Origin: an uncultured Ruminococcus sp.
GTDB taxonomy: Bacteria; Bacillota; Clostridia; Oscillospirales; Acutalibacteraceae
DNA length: 63,418 bases
NCBI GenBank assembly: GCA_902802105.1
Contig: CADCKR010000015.1
Location: 1-63,418, forward strand
Direction: 5' to 3'
The position numbers and the translations under genes were made by a program. The first letter of the stretch is position 1. Each line of letters starts with the position of its first letter. The notes below the pieces were generated by a model, which was not told where the DNA came from, ran no database searches, and worked only from the letters and a program-made list of their open reading frames with translations. Positions 51,813 to 60,775 of this stretch are shown one piece after another.

Positions 51813-51953
51813 ATGACTGTCGGAGCAATAATGTTTTATGGCGGTATAGGCCTGTTTGCGGCGGCTCTGGCCGGCATGATAATTGCAAATGTGATACTCT
51901 CGTCAAAATGGAAAAAACTGAGGCAGCTTATGCACGACCGCTACGGCGACTGA
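51813..51953 (+). CDS. 46-residue single-pass membrane protein
   Basis: A short frame starting ATG 51813 with GGAG at 51801-51804, overlapping the kinase stop. It encodes MTVGAIMFYGGIGLFAAALA, a membrane helix (~8-30), then a basic-rich tail SKWKKLRQLMHDRYGD that should be cytoplasmic. The coupling to the receptor kinase and the clear ribosome binding site support a real gene. It may be a small regulator or partner of the kinase (inference). No homologue is recognised. Confidence 0.65.
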   Translation: MTVGAIMFYGGIGLFAAALAGMIIANVILSSKWKKLRQLMHDRYGD

Positions 51954-52026
51954 TGATTTTTTAAATACAGGGTTATTGGGGCGCCTCTGCGGCAGCGCAG
52001 GCAGGAAACGAAGGGAAGAAAGGCTT

Positions 52027-52848
52027 ATGAAGCAAAAAAGGATAGCAGTAATAAATGATTTTTCGGGCTTCGGAAGATGCTCCATGATGGTTTCTGTCCC
52101 GATAATATCCGCAATGAAGGTGCAGTGCTGCGGTATGCCGACAGCTATACTCTCAAACCACACAGGCTATCCGGACTTTTTCTTTGATGATTACACCGAT
52201 CACATGAGGGAATATTATAAGAAGTGGGCAAAGCTTGGACTGCATTTTGACGGTATATATACGGGGTTTCTCGGCTCTGTACGGCAGGTGTCCATTGTAG
52301 AGGACTTTATTGAGGAATTTGCCGGCAAGTCCACAAAAATAATAGTTGACCCCGTGATGGGCGACAACGGCAGGAGATATGCGACCATCGGTGACAATCT
52401 TTGCAGGGAGATAAGAAAGCTTCTTCCGCTTTCATCGATCATTACTCCTAATCTGACAGAAGCCTGTCTTCTTGCCGGGATCGAATACAGAGAGCCGGGC
52501 GCAGATGAAGCGGAGCTGAAGGCTATTTCGCAGAAGCTTCAGCTACGCGGAGCAAGAAATATCGTTATAACGGGTATTTCTGACGGCGATGATATCTGTG
52601 ATTTTGTGTGGCAGGAAAACGGTGAGTATGAGCTGCTCAGACAGCCGTGTACCGGCTCTGCTCATGCCGGCACAGGAGATGTTTTTGCGTCTGTAATTGC
52701 CGCCGATGCCGTAAACGGAGTTGATCTTACCGTATCGGTAAAGCGGGCGGCCTCGTTTGTCGGTAAAGCCATAGCCTTGTCCGATAAGATGGAGATACCG
52801 GCGCAGGACGGAGTCTGCTTTGAGGAGATACTCGGAGAGCTTGCGTGA
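52027..52848 (+). CDS. pdxY: Pyridoxamine/pyridoxal kinase (PdxY/PdxK family)
   Basis: A 273-residue ribokinase-fold enzyme that phosphorylates pyridoxal or pyridoxamine in vitamin B6 salvage. Landmarks are INDFSGFGRCSM at the start, PTAILSNHTGYPDFFFDD, YTGFLGSVRQ, VDPVMGDNGRRYAT, ITPNLTEACLLAG and the anion hole/catalytic GSAHAGTGDVFASV. ATG 52027 is supported by GGAAGAAAGG upstream; the frame is open from 51976 but without a site. It appears to be monocistronic. Several pyridoxal-phosphate enzymes are encoded nearby (GlyA, LysA, GlgP). Confidence 0.92.
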   Translation: MKQKRIAVINDFSGFGRCSMMVSVPIISAMKVQCCGMPTAILSNHTGYPDFFFDDYTDHMREYYKKWAKLGLHFDGIYTGFLGSVRQVSIVEDFIEEFAGKSTKIIVDPVMGDNGRRYATIGDNLCREIRKLLPLSSIITPNLTEACLLAGIEYREPGADEAELKAISQKLQLRGARNIVITGISDGDDICDFVWQENGEYELLRQPCTGSAHAGTGDVFASVIAADAVNGVDLTVSVKRAASFVGKAIALSDKMEIPAQDGVCFEEILGELA

Positions 52849-52974
52849 GGTCTGATGTTCTGACGGCACAGATCATGTGATACTGCCATTTGCCCGACTT
52901 ATAGTTATTATTAACATTTATAGAGCGCAAATGTAGGGAATTAACCTGAAAATCGCAGAATTTTTAATAATATG

Positions 52975-53004
52975 TTGTAAAAGAACTATCTTTTGTGTTA
53001 TGAT
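52975..53004 (+). promoter_or_regulatory. Probable promoter of the acidic surface protein gene
   Basis: TTGTAA (52975-52980), 18 bases, TATGAT (52999-53004). Confidence 0.5.
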
Positions 53005-53060
53005 AGAGCAGGATAAAAAGGCTTTGAGATTCAGTTTTGACCGAAAGGAAAAGGTTAGAT

Positions 53061-53876
53061 ATGGAACTAAAAAAAGGTCTGAAATTTTTGCTTGTTCCTG
53101 TCGCTGCTGCTGTCATAATGTCATGCGCAGTTCCGGCAGGTGCGGTGCCGACGGTATGGGAGCATGAGGCGGAGATCGGGGAGTCGGAAGAATACGAGCC
53201 GGCCGTGTCCGACCCCGGTGAACTCTTTGACCCCGATAAGCCGGCAGAGGCTTCGGAACCGGTAACTGAGGATCCTGTTGAACAGTCGGGCGAAACGTCC
53301 GATATACAGCCTTCTGAGGTGCTTGTTGAGCCGGAGCCTGAACCGGTAAGCGAACCGGTTGAGGAAAGCAGTGCTTATTATATAGGCGTATCAGAGGATC
53401 CGGAAGATTCCGAGATAAGCGAGGTCAGCATATATGTAAGTCAGGCAAGTCATTTCTATGTTTATGAAAACGAGAATGATAATGATGAAAGCAGCTATGC
53501 TGAAGAATCTGAATATAATTATGAATCAGAGGGATACGAGGAGTATTCCGATTACGAATATGAGCCGGAGGAGCCCGAAAGGGATACGTCCTCTCTTGAT
53601 ATCTCCGATTATGAGATTTCAGAAACAATAGTGCTGACACCTCAGGACTGGGAAGCATTAAAAAATGGAGATCAGAGAGAAACCTCTAACTTTGAATTGA
53701 AGGCATCACCTACGAATGCCAAGGCTCCGAATGCTTTCAGCAAGCTGAAAGAAGAAAGCAAGGGCGGAAATGATGACTGGGTATTTCTTGTGTGGGGTAT
53801 CGTCCTTCTTAGCGGCGGCGTTATAGCTGTCGGTGCGGTGATCGCCACAACGGTAATATCCAAAAAGAAGCGCTGA
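53061..53876 (+). CDS. Acidic surface protein of unknown function
   Basis: A 271-residue protein with a signal peptide (~1-28, cleaved near AGA), a ~200-residue very acidic, low-complexity middle rich in Glu, Ser, Pro, Tyr and Asp, and one membrane helix near the C-terminus (~241-264) followed by ISKKKR. The topology is extracellular with a C-terminal anchor. The repeated Tyr-Glu/Asp and Ser-Glu stretches have no known fold and may be disordered. A short motif SDYEISETIVLTPQDWEAL is the only conserved-looking part. ATG 53061 is chosen with AAAAGG upstream. No function is assigned. Confidence 0.7.
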   Translation: MELKKGLKFLLVPVAAAVIMSCAVPAGAVPTVWEHEAEIGESEEYEPAVSDPGELFDPDKPAEASEPVTEDPVEQSGETSDIQPSEVLVEPEPEPVSEPVEESSAYYIGVSEDPEDSEISEVSIYVSQASHFYVYENENDNDESSYAEESEYNYESEGYEEYSDYEYEPEEPERDTSSLDISDYEISETIVLTPQDWEALKNGDQRETSNFELKASPTNAKAPNAFSKLKEESKGGNDDWVFLVWGIVLLSGGVIAVGAVIATTVISKKKR

Positions 53877-54024
53877 TAATCAGCGTAAAAAGGGATCATG
53901 TCAGCCCTTGTAAAGTGTGCTGCATGGTTACAGCGTTTATTTTGGGACGGCCCGGATCAGACAGGTCTTATGCGTGTCTGTCCGTTTGTTAAGGAAAAAC
54001 TTGAAACGGAGGAAACTGTCAGCT

Positions 54025-54867
54025 ATGGATAATCAGGAAATTTTGGAATTGAAGAAAAACGCCTGCAAGGTAAGGATGTATACGATCGAGGGTGTGTTCA
54101 ATGCAAAGTCGGGTCATCCCGGCGGATCGCTCTCTGCTGCGGACATCATTACCTACCTTTACTTTAAGGAAATGAACGTGGATCCGAAAAATCCCAAGGA
54201 CCCCGACAGAGACCGCTTTGTACTTTCAAAGGGTCATTGCTGTCCGGCTCTCTACGGTGCGCTTGCACTCAAGGGATATTTTCCGGCAGACGAGATCAAG
54301 GTGCTCAGACACATCGGCGCTATGCTTCAGGGACATCCCGATATGAAGGGTACTCCCGGCGTAGACATGAGCTCAGGCTCACTTGGACAGGGTGTTTCGG
54401 CAGCCTGCGGCATGGCTCTTGCGGCCAAGTATGATAAAAAGGACTACAGAGTTTATGCAATGCTTGGTGACGGAGAATGTGAGGAAGGTCAGGTATGGGA
54501 GGCTGCAATGTTTGCTTCTCACTACAAGCTTGACAACCTCTGCATTTTTGTAGACTACAACGGTTTGCAGATCGACGGTCATGTAAAGGATGTTGCAGGT
54601 CTTGATGACCTGAACAAGAAGTTTGAGAGCTTCGGTTTTGAAGTGATCGAGATAGATGGACATAACTATGAGGAGATCGAGGCTGCTGTAAACAAGGCAA
54701 AGTCTGTAAAGGGCAAGCCTACAGCAGTAATTGCAACGACTATCAAGGGCAAGGGCGTTTCATACATGGAGAACGTCGTCGGCTGGCACGGCAAGGCGCC
54801 TAACGCAGACGAATATAAGACCGCTATGGACGAGCTTAACGCACAGCTTAAAGCATTGGAGGCATAA
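54025..54867 (+). CDS. Transketolase, N-terminal subunit
   Basis: A 280-residue thiamine-diphosphate enzyme subunit, the N-terminal half of transketolase in the pentose phosphate pathway. Landmarks are [53 protein letters not shown] and the cofactor-binding [18 protein letters not shown] with the distal [13 protein letters not shown] 54025 is used (GGAGG 12 bases upstream); the longer frame has no site. It is paired with the C-terminal half, which starts 2 bases after this stop. Split transketolases are common in anaerobic Firmicutes. Confidence 0.95.
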   Translation: MDNQEILELKKNACKVRMYTIEGVFNAKSGHPGGSLSAADIITYLYFKEMNVDPKNPKDPDRDRFVLSKGHCCPALYGALALKGYFPADEIKVLRHIGAMLQGHPDMKGTPGVDMSSGSLGQGVSAACGMALAAKYDKKDYRVYAMLGDGECEEGQVWEAAMFASHYKLDNLCIFVDYNGLQIDGHVKDVAGLDDLNKKFESFGFEVIEIDGHNYEEIEAAVNKAKSVKGKPTAVIATTIKGKGVSYMENVVGWHGKAPNADEYKTAMDELNAQLKALEA

Positions 54868-54869
54868 TC

Positions 54870-55814
54870 ATGGCAGAAACAAAGAAAATCGCAACAAGAG
54901 AAAGCTTTGGTATGGCCCTTTGCGAGCTTGCAAAGGAGCATCCTGAGATCGTAGTTCTTGACGCAGACCTGGCTGCTGCTACCAAGACAGATATTTTCAA
55001 GAAGGCATATCCCGACCGCTTCTTTGACTGCGGTATCTCCGAGGGCAATATGATCGGTGTAGCTGCCGGTCTTGCAGCCTGCGGCAAGGTTCCCTTTGCG
55101 GCATCATTTGCTATGTTTGCAACAGGCAGAGCTTACGAGCAGATCAGAAATTCCGTAGGTTATCCGCACCTTAACGTAAAGATCGCAGGCTCACACGCAG
55201 GCATCTCTGTAGGTGAGGACGGCGCTACGCATCAGTGCTGTGAGGATCTGGCTCTTATGAGGACGATTCCCGGCATGGTAGTGCTCAATCCGGCTGACCA
55301 CTATGAGATGATCGAGGCTGTAAAGGCATCTTATGCCTATAACGGACCTGTATACATCAGACTCGGACGTCTTGCTATTGATACCTTCAACGATCCTGAC
55401 AACTACAGCTTCGAGATCGGCAAGGGCATCACACTCAAAGAAGGGACCGACGTTACTGTTATTGCAACAGGTCTTGTAGTATATGAAGCTCTCAAGGCTG
55501 TAAAGGCTCTTGAAGCAAAGGGTATAAATGCCCGCCTTATCAATATGCACACCATTAAGCCTATTGACAAAGAAATAATAATCAAGGCTGCTAAGGAAAC
55601 AGGCAGGATCATCACCGTTGAGGAGCACAACGTCATCGGAGGTCTTGGTGAAGCTGTATGCTCGGTAACATCGGAATTCTGCCCGGTGCCCGTTACAAAG
55701 CTCGGTATTCAGGATACTTACGGTCACAGCGGTCCTGCTCTCGGACTTATCTCAGAGTTCGGCCTGGATGCTGAGAGTCTTGAAAAGAGCATTGAAGCTA
55801 TCGTAAAGAAATGA
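54870..55814 (+). CDS. Transketolase, C-terminal subunit
   Basis: A 314-residue subunit with the pyrimidine-binding and C-terminal domains of transketolase. Landmarks are VVLDADLAAATKTD, DCGISEGNMIGVAAGLA (with the catalytic Glu), PFAASFAMFATGRAYEQIR, SHAGISVGEDGATHQCCEDLA and the C-terminal TVEEHNVIGGLGEAV. It follows the N-terminal subunit by 2 bases and is co-translated with it. A 14-bp hairpin ends the pair and the convergent putP. Confidence 0.95.
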   Translation: MAETKKIATRESFGMALCELAKEHPEIVVLDADLAAATKTDIFKKAYPDRFFDCGISEGNMIGVAAGLAACGKVPFAASFAMFATGRAYEQIRNSVGYPHLNVKIAGSHAGISVGEDGATHQCCEDLALMRTIPGMVVLNPADHYEMIEAVKASYAYNGPVYIRLGRLAIDTFNDPDNYSFEIGKGITLKEGTDVTVIATGLVVYEALKAVKALEAKGINARLINMHTIKPIDKEIIIKAAKETGRIITVEEHNVIGGLGEAVCSVTSEFCPVPVTKLGIQDTYGHSGPALGLISEFGLDAESLEKSIEAIVKK

Positions 55815-55875
55815 TCTGATACCGCATTAAACGGCAGACAGAAGAGATCGCGCTGCCTGTGAATGCTGATATAAA

Positions 55876-55918
55876 AAGTACACATTTTCCTTTGGAGAAA
55901 ATGTGTACTTGAATTTTT
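55876..55918. terminator. Bidirectional intrinsic terminator
   Basis: A perfect 14-bp stem (AAGTACACATTTTC / GAAAATGTGTACTT) with a 7-base loop, followed by GAATTTTTT. It lies between convergent transketolase and putP genes. Confidence 0.85.
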
Positions 55919-55937
55919 TCAAAAGGCCGCTGACGGA

Positions 55938-57431
55938 TCAATCCTTATATGCAACAGCCTTGTCGTAAAGCTCCTCTACATCCTTGGAGGGCTTCTTTGC
56001 GGCAAGAGTTACGATCACTGCGGCTATAAGGCCTGCAATGAAGCCGGGGATTATCTCGTAAATTCCTGTGTTGTAAAGACAGGTGTTTGTCGGGCTGTCT
56101 GCGGAGAGGAAAAGCAGCCAGCAGATATCGACGACTGATCCTACGGTTATTCCGGCGATCGCACCGGCAAAGCTGAAGCGCTTCCAGAAAAGACTGAGTA
56201 TTATTGAAGGACCGATCGCAGCGCCGAAAAGTCCCCATGCGTTGGAAACAAGACCCATGATGGATGCAGAGCCGGGGTTGGACGCAATAAGCAGAGCTAC
56301 CAATGCAATAGCGAGAACAACGATCCTGCCGATCCACTGCATTTCCTTGTCGCTTGCCTTGTTCTTTCTGAATACGGGCTTGTAAAGGTCGCTGGAGAAG
56401 GATGATGAAGCTGAAAGAAGCTGACTGTCTGCGGTGCTCATGGATGCGGCGAGTACCGCTGAGAGAAGAATGCCGGAGATGATGCCGGGGAATATCTTTC
56501 TTACCATGACGATGAATACCGTGGAATTTTTGCTTGTTTCTTCATTGTAGCCCAGAAGCATAAGGCCGATTATGCCTATTGCAACAGCAAAGATAAGGAT
56601 GAGGAAGGTCCATGAAATACCGATTATTGCAGACTTCTTCATTTCCTTTTGTGAACGCATTGACATAAATCGGATTATGATGTGCGGCATTCCGAAGTAG
56701 CCGAGTCCCCAGCCAAGACCTGAAACGATGGATTTCCAGTCGGCAAAGGCGTTCCAGAAGTCGGGGCTTGATGAAGCGACGTTTGACGCCTGTGACATAT
56801 CTATCATAGACATAGCAAATATCGGAGCTATCAGCATTCCGCCGAGAATGAGCAGTCCCTGGAAAAAGTCTGTCCAGCATACTGCGGAGAAACCGCCAAG
56901 GAATGTATATCCCACGATGATGACAGCAGCAAGATACATTGCAACAGAAGGATCCATACCGGTAACCGTGTTGAAGAGTGTGCCGCAGGCTTTGAAGCTT
57001 GATGCCGAGTAGATGGTGTAGGCAATAAGAAAGACGATTGCGCATATTATCTGCAGAGCGTTTGATTTTGCGAGAAAACGGTTTTTGAGATACTGAGGGA
57101 TAGTGATTGAGTCGTTTGCCACTATCGAGAAGCGGCGCAGCCTGGGAGCCTCAACTATCCAGCTTATCGCATAACCTAAAATAAGACCAACAGGAATCCA
57201 TATATTGCCGAGACCCGTTGCATAAATTGATGTCGGAAGTCCCATAAGGACCCATGCGCTCATGTCGGACGCACCTGCCGACAGAGCCGTTACCCACGGA
57301 CCCATTTGTCTTCCGCCGAGGAAATAGGTCTTTTCGCTGCCGTTTTTCTTGGTTTTGATGAAGAAGAACACACCAACGCCAAGCATGAAGGCAAGATAAA
57401 CGATAAAGACGATGATTTCAGACCAATCCAA
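55938..57431 (-). CDS. putP: Sodium/proline symporter
   Basis: A 497-residue solute:sodium symporter (SSS family) with about 13 membrane helices. Landmarks are FLGGRQMGPWVTALSAGASDMSAW in helix 2, GFSAVCWTDFFQG, GYFGMPHIIIRFM and STADSQLLSASSSFSSDLY in the Na+-site region. It imports proline with Na+. The start is TTG 57431 with GGGGAGG eight bases upstream. It has its own minus-strand promoter. Use of a Na+ gradient fits the OadB/OadG sodium pump subunits encoded in the same window. Confidence 0.95.
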   Translation of the reverse strand: MDWSEIIVFIVYLAFMLGVGVFFFIKTKKNGSEKTYFLGGRQMGPWVTALSAGASDMSAWVLMGLPTSIYATGLGNIWIPVGLILGYAISWIVEAPRLRRFSIVANDSITIPQYLKNRFLAKSNALQIICAIVFLIAYTIYSASSFKACGTLFNTVTGMDPSVAMYLAAVIIVGYTFLGGFSAVCWTDFFQGLLILGGMLIAPIFAMSMIDMSQASNVASSSPDFWNAFADWKSIVSGLGWGLGYFGMPHIIIRFMSMRSQKEMKKSAIIGISWTFLILIFAVAIGIIGLMLLGYNEETSKNSTVFIVMVRKIFPGIISGILLSAVLAASMSTADSQLLSASSSFSSDLYKPVFRKNKASDKEMQWIGRIVVLAIALVALLIASNPGSASIMGLVSNAWGLFGAAIGPSIILSLFWKRFSFAGAIAGITVGSVVDICWLLFLSADSPTNTCLYNTGIYEIIPGFIAGLIAAVIVTLAAKKPSKDVEELYDKAVAYKD

Positions 57432-57476
57432 ATTAAATACCTCCCCAAATTGTTTGATTTTGCATAAGCGGGTATT

Positions 57477-57505
57477 ATTATATCATAATATATTGTTTTT
57501 GTAAA
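57477..57505 (-). promoter_or_regulatory. Sigma-A promoter of putP
   Basis: On the minus strand, TTTACA (57500-57505), 17 bases, TATAAT (57477-57482). Confidence 0.7.
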
Positions 57506-57661
57506 TCTGTTTATGAAAAACTGTCGGATATTACAGGTAAAAATCCCGATTTGCATTATTAAAAAATGGCATATTTACATAGTTTTCCTTACTTAAAACG
57601 AGCATTTTGGAATATTGTAAATGTCATTTTGATGTTTTTCATCGGTTTACTGTTATTATCC

Positions 57662-58777
57662 ATGACGGAGAAAAACAGGGAAAAAGTGATAATAAAGACG
57701 AGCATTACAGGCATTGCCGCAAATATTCTGTTGGCGGGCTTCAAGGCGGCAGTGGGGCTTTTGTCCAATTCGATAGCTATAGTTCTTGATGCGGTAAACA
57801 ATACCAGCGATGCGCTGTCGTCTGTGATAACCGTCATAGGTACCAAGCTTGCAGGGAAGCCGCCCGACAAGCACCATCCTTACGGTCACGGCAGATATGA
57901 GCATATAAGTGCCGCAGTGATAGCGATGATAATACTTTATGCGGGTATTACTTCACTTGTTGAAGCGGTCAAGGGCATTATTTATCCGGAAACGCCGGAT
58001 TATTCGTCATTGACATTTATTGTTGTGGGCGCAGCCGTGGTGATAAAGATCGGGCTGGGAATATATTTCAGAAGGACAGGAAAGAGCGTGGGCTCTGATG
58101 CTCTTGTTAATTCCGGTACAGATGCGATGCAGGATGCAGTGATATCAATATCTACGATAATAGCTGCAAGTATTTTTCTGATCTGGGGCGTGAGCCTTGA
58201 AGCGTATCTTGGAGTTATCATTTCTGGCTTTATCATCAAAGCCGGCATTGAAATGATACGTGACACAATAAGCAAGCTGATAGGCGAAAGGGCTGACAAG
58301 GAGCTTTCGGAGGCAGTGCGCAGGACCGTGTGCGAAACAGAGGGAGTGCTTGGCGCCTATGACCTTATACTTAACAGCTATGGGCCGGGAAGGTGGCTGG
58401 CGTCGGTGCACATAACTGTTCCGGATACCTGGACGGCCTCAAAAATAGATGTTGTGAGCCGTGAGATAATGCACAGGGTCGCAGTAAAGAATCAGGTGCT
58501 TATAACAGCTGTGGGCATTTATTCGCACAATACGGAAAGCGACGAGGCGGCGAAGATACGCACCGATATTGCGGAGATAACGAGCTCAGAGGAATATGTA
58601 CTTCAGATGCACGGATTTTTCTGTGATATCGAGAAAAAAGAGATAAGGTTTGATATAGTTATTGATTTTGCAGTGCCTGACAGCAGTAAGCTTATAGAAA
58701 GCATAAGCGGCAAGGTGAAGGCGCTGTATCCTGAATATAAGGTGACAATACAGCTTGATGCTGATTTTACAGATTAA
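57662..58777 (+). CDS. Cation diffusion facilitator (CDF) family transporter
   Basis: A 371-residue divalent-cation efflux transporter with six membrane helices and a C-terminal cytoplasmic domain. Metal-site Asp residues lie in IAIVLDAVNNTSDALSS and DALVNSGTDAMQDAVIS, with HHPYGHGRYE between helices 2 and 3. The frame is open from 57566, which would add a hydrophobic 32-residue extension, but neither start has a good ribosome binding site. The family usually begins at MTEKNREKV, so 57662 is used and may be wrong. The extra C-terminal ~80 residues after the metal-binding domain look like a second small alpha/beta domain. The next gene starts 13 bases on. Confidence 0.9.
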   Translation: MTEKNREKVIIKTSITGIAANILLAGFKAAVGLLSNSIAIVLDAVNNTSDALSSVITVIGTKLAGKPPDKHHPYGHGRYEHISAAVIAMIILYAGITSLVEAVKGIIYPETPDYSSLTFIVVGAAVVIKIGLGIYFRRTGKSVGSDALVNSGTDAMQDAVISISTIIAASIFLIWGVSLEAYLGVIISGFIIKAGIEMIRDTISKLIGERADKELSEAVRRTVCETEGVLGAYDLILNSYGPGRWLASVHITVPDTWTASKIDVVSREIMHRVAVKNQVLITAVGIYSHNTESDEAAKIRTDIAEITSSEEYVLQMHGFFCDIEKKEIRFDIVIDFAVPDSSKLIESISGKVKALYPEYKVTIQLDADFTD

Positions 58778-58790
58778 CGGAGTGAGGAAA

Positions 58791-59321
58791 ATGGGAAGAA
58801 GAAAAACGAGCGACAATATTAAATATCTTGTTCTGACAGCTATATTCAGCGCTATGGTATATGTGCTGACTGCGTTTGTAAAGATACCGACACATCAGGG
58901 ATATATCCATATAGGCGACGGCATGATATATATTGCTGCGGCACTTTTGCCGATGCCCTATGCAATGCTGACCGGCGCTGTAGGAGCAGGATTTTCTGAT
59001 TATCTTTCGGGCTATCCGATGTGGGTGCTGCCTACAGTGATCATCAAGGCGCTGAGCGTTGCGGCATTCAGCAGTGCCGGGCAGACGATAGTTTCCAAAA
59101 GAAATATACTTGCAATGTTACCTGCGTCCATAGTCTGCATTGGCGGTTATTATTTAGCGGCCGTTGCATTATACGGCGACTGGGGAGCTGCGCTTGTGGA
59201 TATCCCGACAAACGCCATACAGTCTGCTGCAAGTATTGCATTGTTTATTTTTCTTGGCTTCTCTCTTGATAGAATGTCTTTTAAGCGCAGATTCCTTTCT
59301 GCGCCTAAGAGGGATTCTTAA
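58791..59321 (+). CDS. ECF transporter S component (TIGR04002-like)
   Basis: A 176-residue membrane protein with five to six helices that binds a vitamin or similar small molecule and pairs with shared ECF energy units. HIGDGMIYIAAALLPMPYA and GAVGAGFSDYLSGYP are typical of ECF substrate-binding components, here closest to the TIGR04002 group. The substrate cannot be told from sequence. No A or T subunits are encoded in the window, so it probably uses a general module elsewhere. ATG 58791 has GGAGTGAGG upstream. Confidence 0.8.
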   Translation: MGRRKTSDNIKYLVLTAIFSAMVYVLTAFVKIPTHQGYIHIGDGMIYIAAALLPMPYAMLTGAVGAGFSDYLSGYPMWVLPTVIIKALSVAAFSSAGQTIVSKRNILAMLPASIVCIGGYYLAAVALYGDWGAALVDIPTNAIQSAASIALFIFLGFSLDRMSFKRRFLSAPKRDS

Positions 59322-59370
59322 TTGCGGCGGCAGCGCAGAGTCTGCGCTCCGCTCATTCGTCAGATAGTGC

Positions 59371-59498
59371 CGTAGAAGAACATAAATCAGCGGTCTTTTG
59401 CCGAAACTTCTTTAGCAGACGCTGATTTACTTTCCGCCCGTAGAAGCAGGTGTATTCGCGGTGCTTTGCAAAAACTTCTTTAGCAGACGCTGATTTAC
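59371..59498 (+). repeat. Dispersed repeat family 2, two adjacent copies
   Basis: Copy a is 59371-59430 and copy b is 59440-59498. Both begin with GTAGAAG and end AACTTCTTTAGCAGACGCTGATTTAC; the middle of b is diverged. The 359-base gap 59322-59680 also contains a GC-rich palindrome (CCGGCGGCTCGCCGG near 59556), the CATTCGTCA flank seen at 10457, and the leuB promoter, but no gene. Confidence 0.75.
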
Positions 59499-59605
59499 TT
59501 GCCGCGGCGGCACGGACTACAGTATGTGTTGAACAGGCAGCGAATTGGCACCGGCGGCTCGCCGGCGCTCCGCTGACAAAATTGATTTATGTGTGTTAAT
59601 AGTTG

Positions 59606-59634
59606 TTGACTTATTTTTGTGAGCGGGGTATAAT
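59606..59634 (+). promoter_or_regulatory. Sigma-A promoter of leuB
   Basis: TTGACT (59606-59611), 17 bases, TATAAT (59629-59634). Confidence 0.75.
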
Positions 59635-59680
59635 TATATTGGAAAATTTGCGTAATGCAGAAATAACGGGAGGAAAGAAA

Positions 59681-60751
59681 ATGAAGAACTATAATATTAC
59701 TTTGCTCAGAGGCGATGGGATAGGCCCTGAGATCGTTGGCGAAGCTGTAAAGGTACTGGACAAAACTGCCGAAAAGTTCGGGTTCAGCGTTACCTATACA
59801 GATGCGCTGCTTGGCGGCTGCGCTATTGATGCTACAGGCGTTCCGCTGCCGCAGGAAACTATTGACAAGTGCCTTGCGTCCGACTCTGTGCTTCTTGGCG
59901 CAGTAGGCGGCCCCAAGTGGGATACACAGCCCGGCAATAACCGCCCCGAAGCAGGTCTGCTCGGAATAAGAGGCGCGCTCGGACTTTTTGCCAACCTGAG
60001 ACCCGCAGTTATCTTTGAGCCGCTCAGAGATGCATCTCCCCTGAGAAGCGATATCATCGGTGATGCTATGGATATTATGATCGTCAGAGAGCTTACCGGC
60101 GGCATATACTTCGGCAAGAGAGGTACTTTTGAAGAGGACGGCGTGAAGGCTGCATTCGATACGGAAAAGTATAACGTAAACGAGATCGAAAGGATCGGCA
60201 GGGTAGCATTTGATATGGCTATGAAGCGCAGCAAGAAGCTTACAAGCGTTGACAAGGCAAACGTGCTCGATTCTTCAAGGCTCTGGAGAGAAACTATGAA
60301 CCGTCTTTCAAAGGAATATCCGGAGGTCGAGTTAAATCATCTCTACGTTGATAACTGCGCTATGCAGCTTGTAAGAAATCCCAAGCAGTTTGATGTTATA
60401 GTTACATCCAATATTTTCGGCGATATCCTTTCTGATGAGGCTTCAATGATAAGCGGTTCTATCGGTATGCTGGCTTCTGCAAGCCTTAACAGCACTAAGC
60501 TCGGTATGTATGAGCCGATACACGGTTCTGCGCCCGATATTGCAGGCCAGGGCATCGCAAACCCGCTGGCAACTATCCTTTCGGTCGCAATGATGCTCAG
60601 ATATTCACTCGATGAGCCCGCTGCTGCCGATGCTATCGAAAATGCTGTGGCTGAAGTGCTCAAGACCACAAGAACACCTGATATTTACACAGAAGGCACA
60701 AAGAAGGTAACAACGACTGAGATGGGCGACGCTGTTTGTGCGCTGATATGA
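59681..60751 (+). CDS. leuB: 3-isopropylmalate dehydrogenase
   Basis: A 356-residue NAD-dependent oxidative decarboxylase in leucine biosynthesis. Landmarks are [96 protein letters not shown] and [17 protein letters not shown]. Length is normal. ATG 59681 has GGGAGGA upstream. No other leucine genes are adjacent; oadG and oadB follow 24 and 456 bases later, perhaps on the same transcript. Confidence 0.96.
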   Translation: MKNYNITLLRGDGIGPEIVGEAVKVLDKTAEKFGFSVTYTDALLGGCAIDATGVPLPQETIDKCLASDSVLLGAVGGPKWDTQPGNNRPEAGLLGIRGALGLFANLRPAVIFEPLRDASPLRSDIIGDAMDIMIVRELTGGIYFGKRGTFEEDGVKAAFDTEKYNVNEIERIGRVAFDMAMKRSKKLTSVDKANVLDSSRLWRETMNRLSKEYPEVELNHLYVDNCAMQLVRNPKQFDVIVTSNIFGDILSDEASMISGSIGMLASASLNSTKLGMYEPIHGSAPDIAGQGIANPLATILSVAMMLRYSLDEPAAADAIENAVAEVLKTTRTPDIYTEGTKKVTTTEMGDAVCALI

Positions 60752-60775
60752 CAACATCGTAAGGTGGAATAAGCT

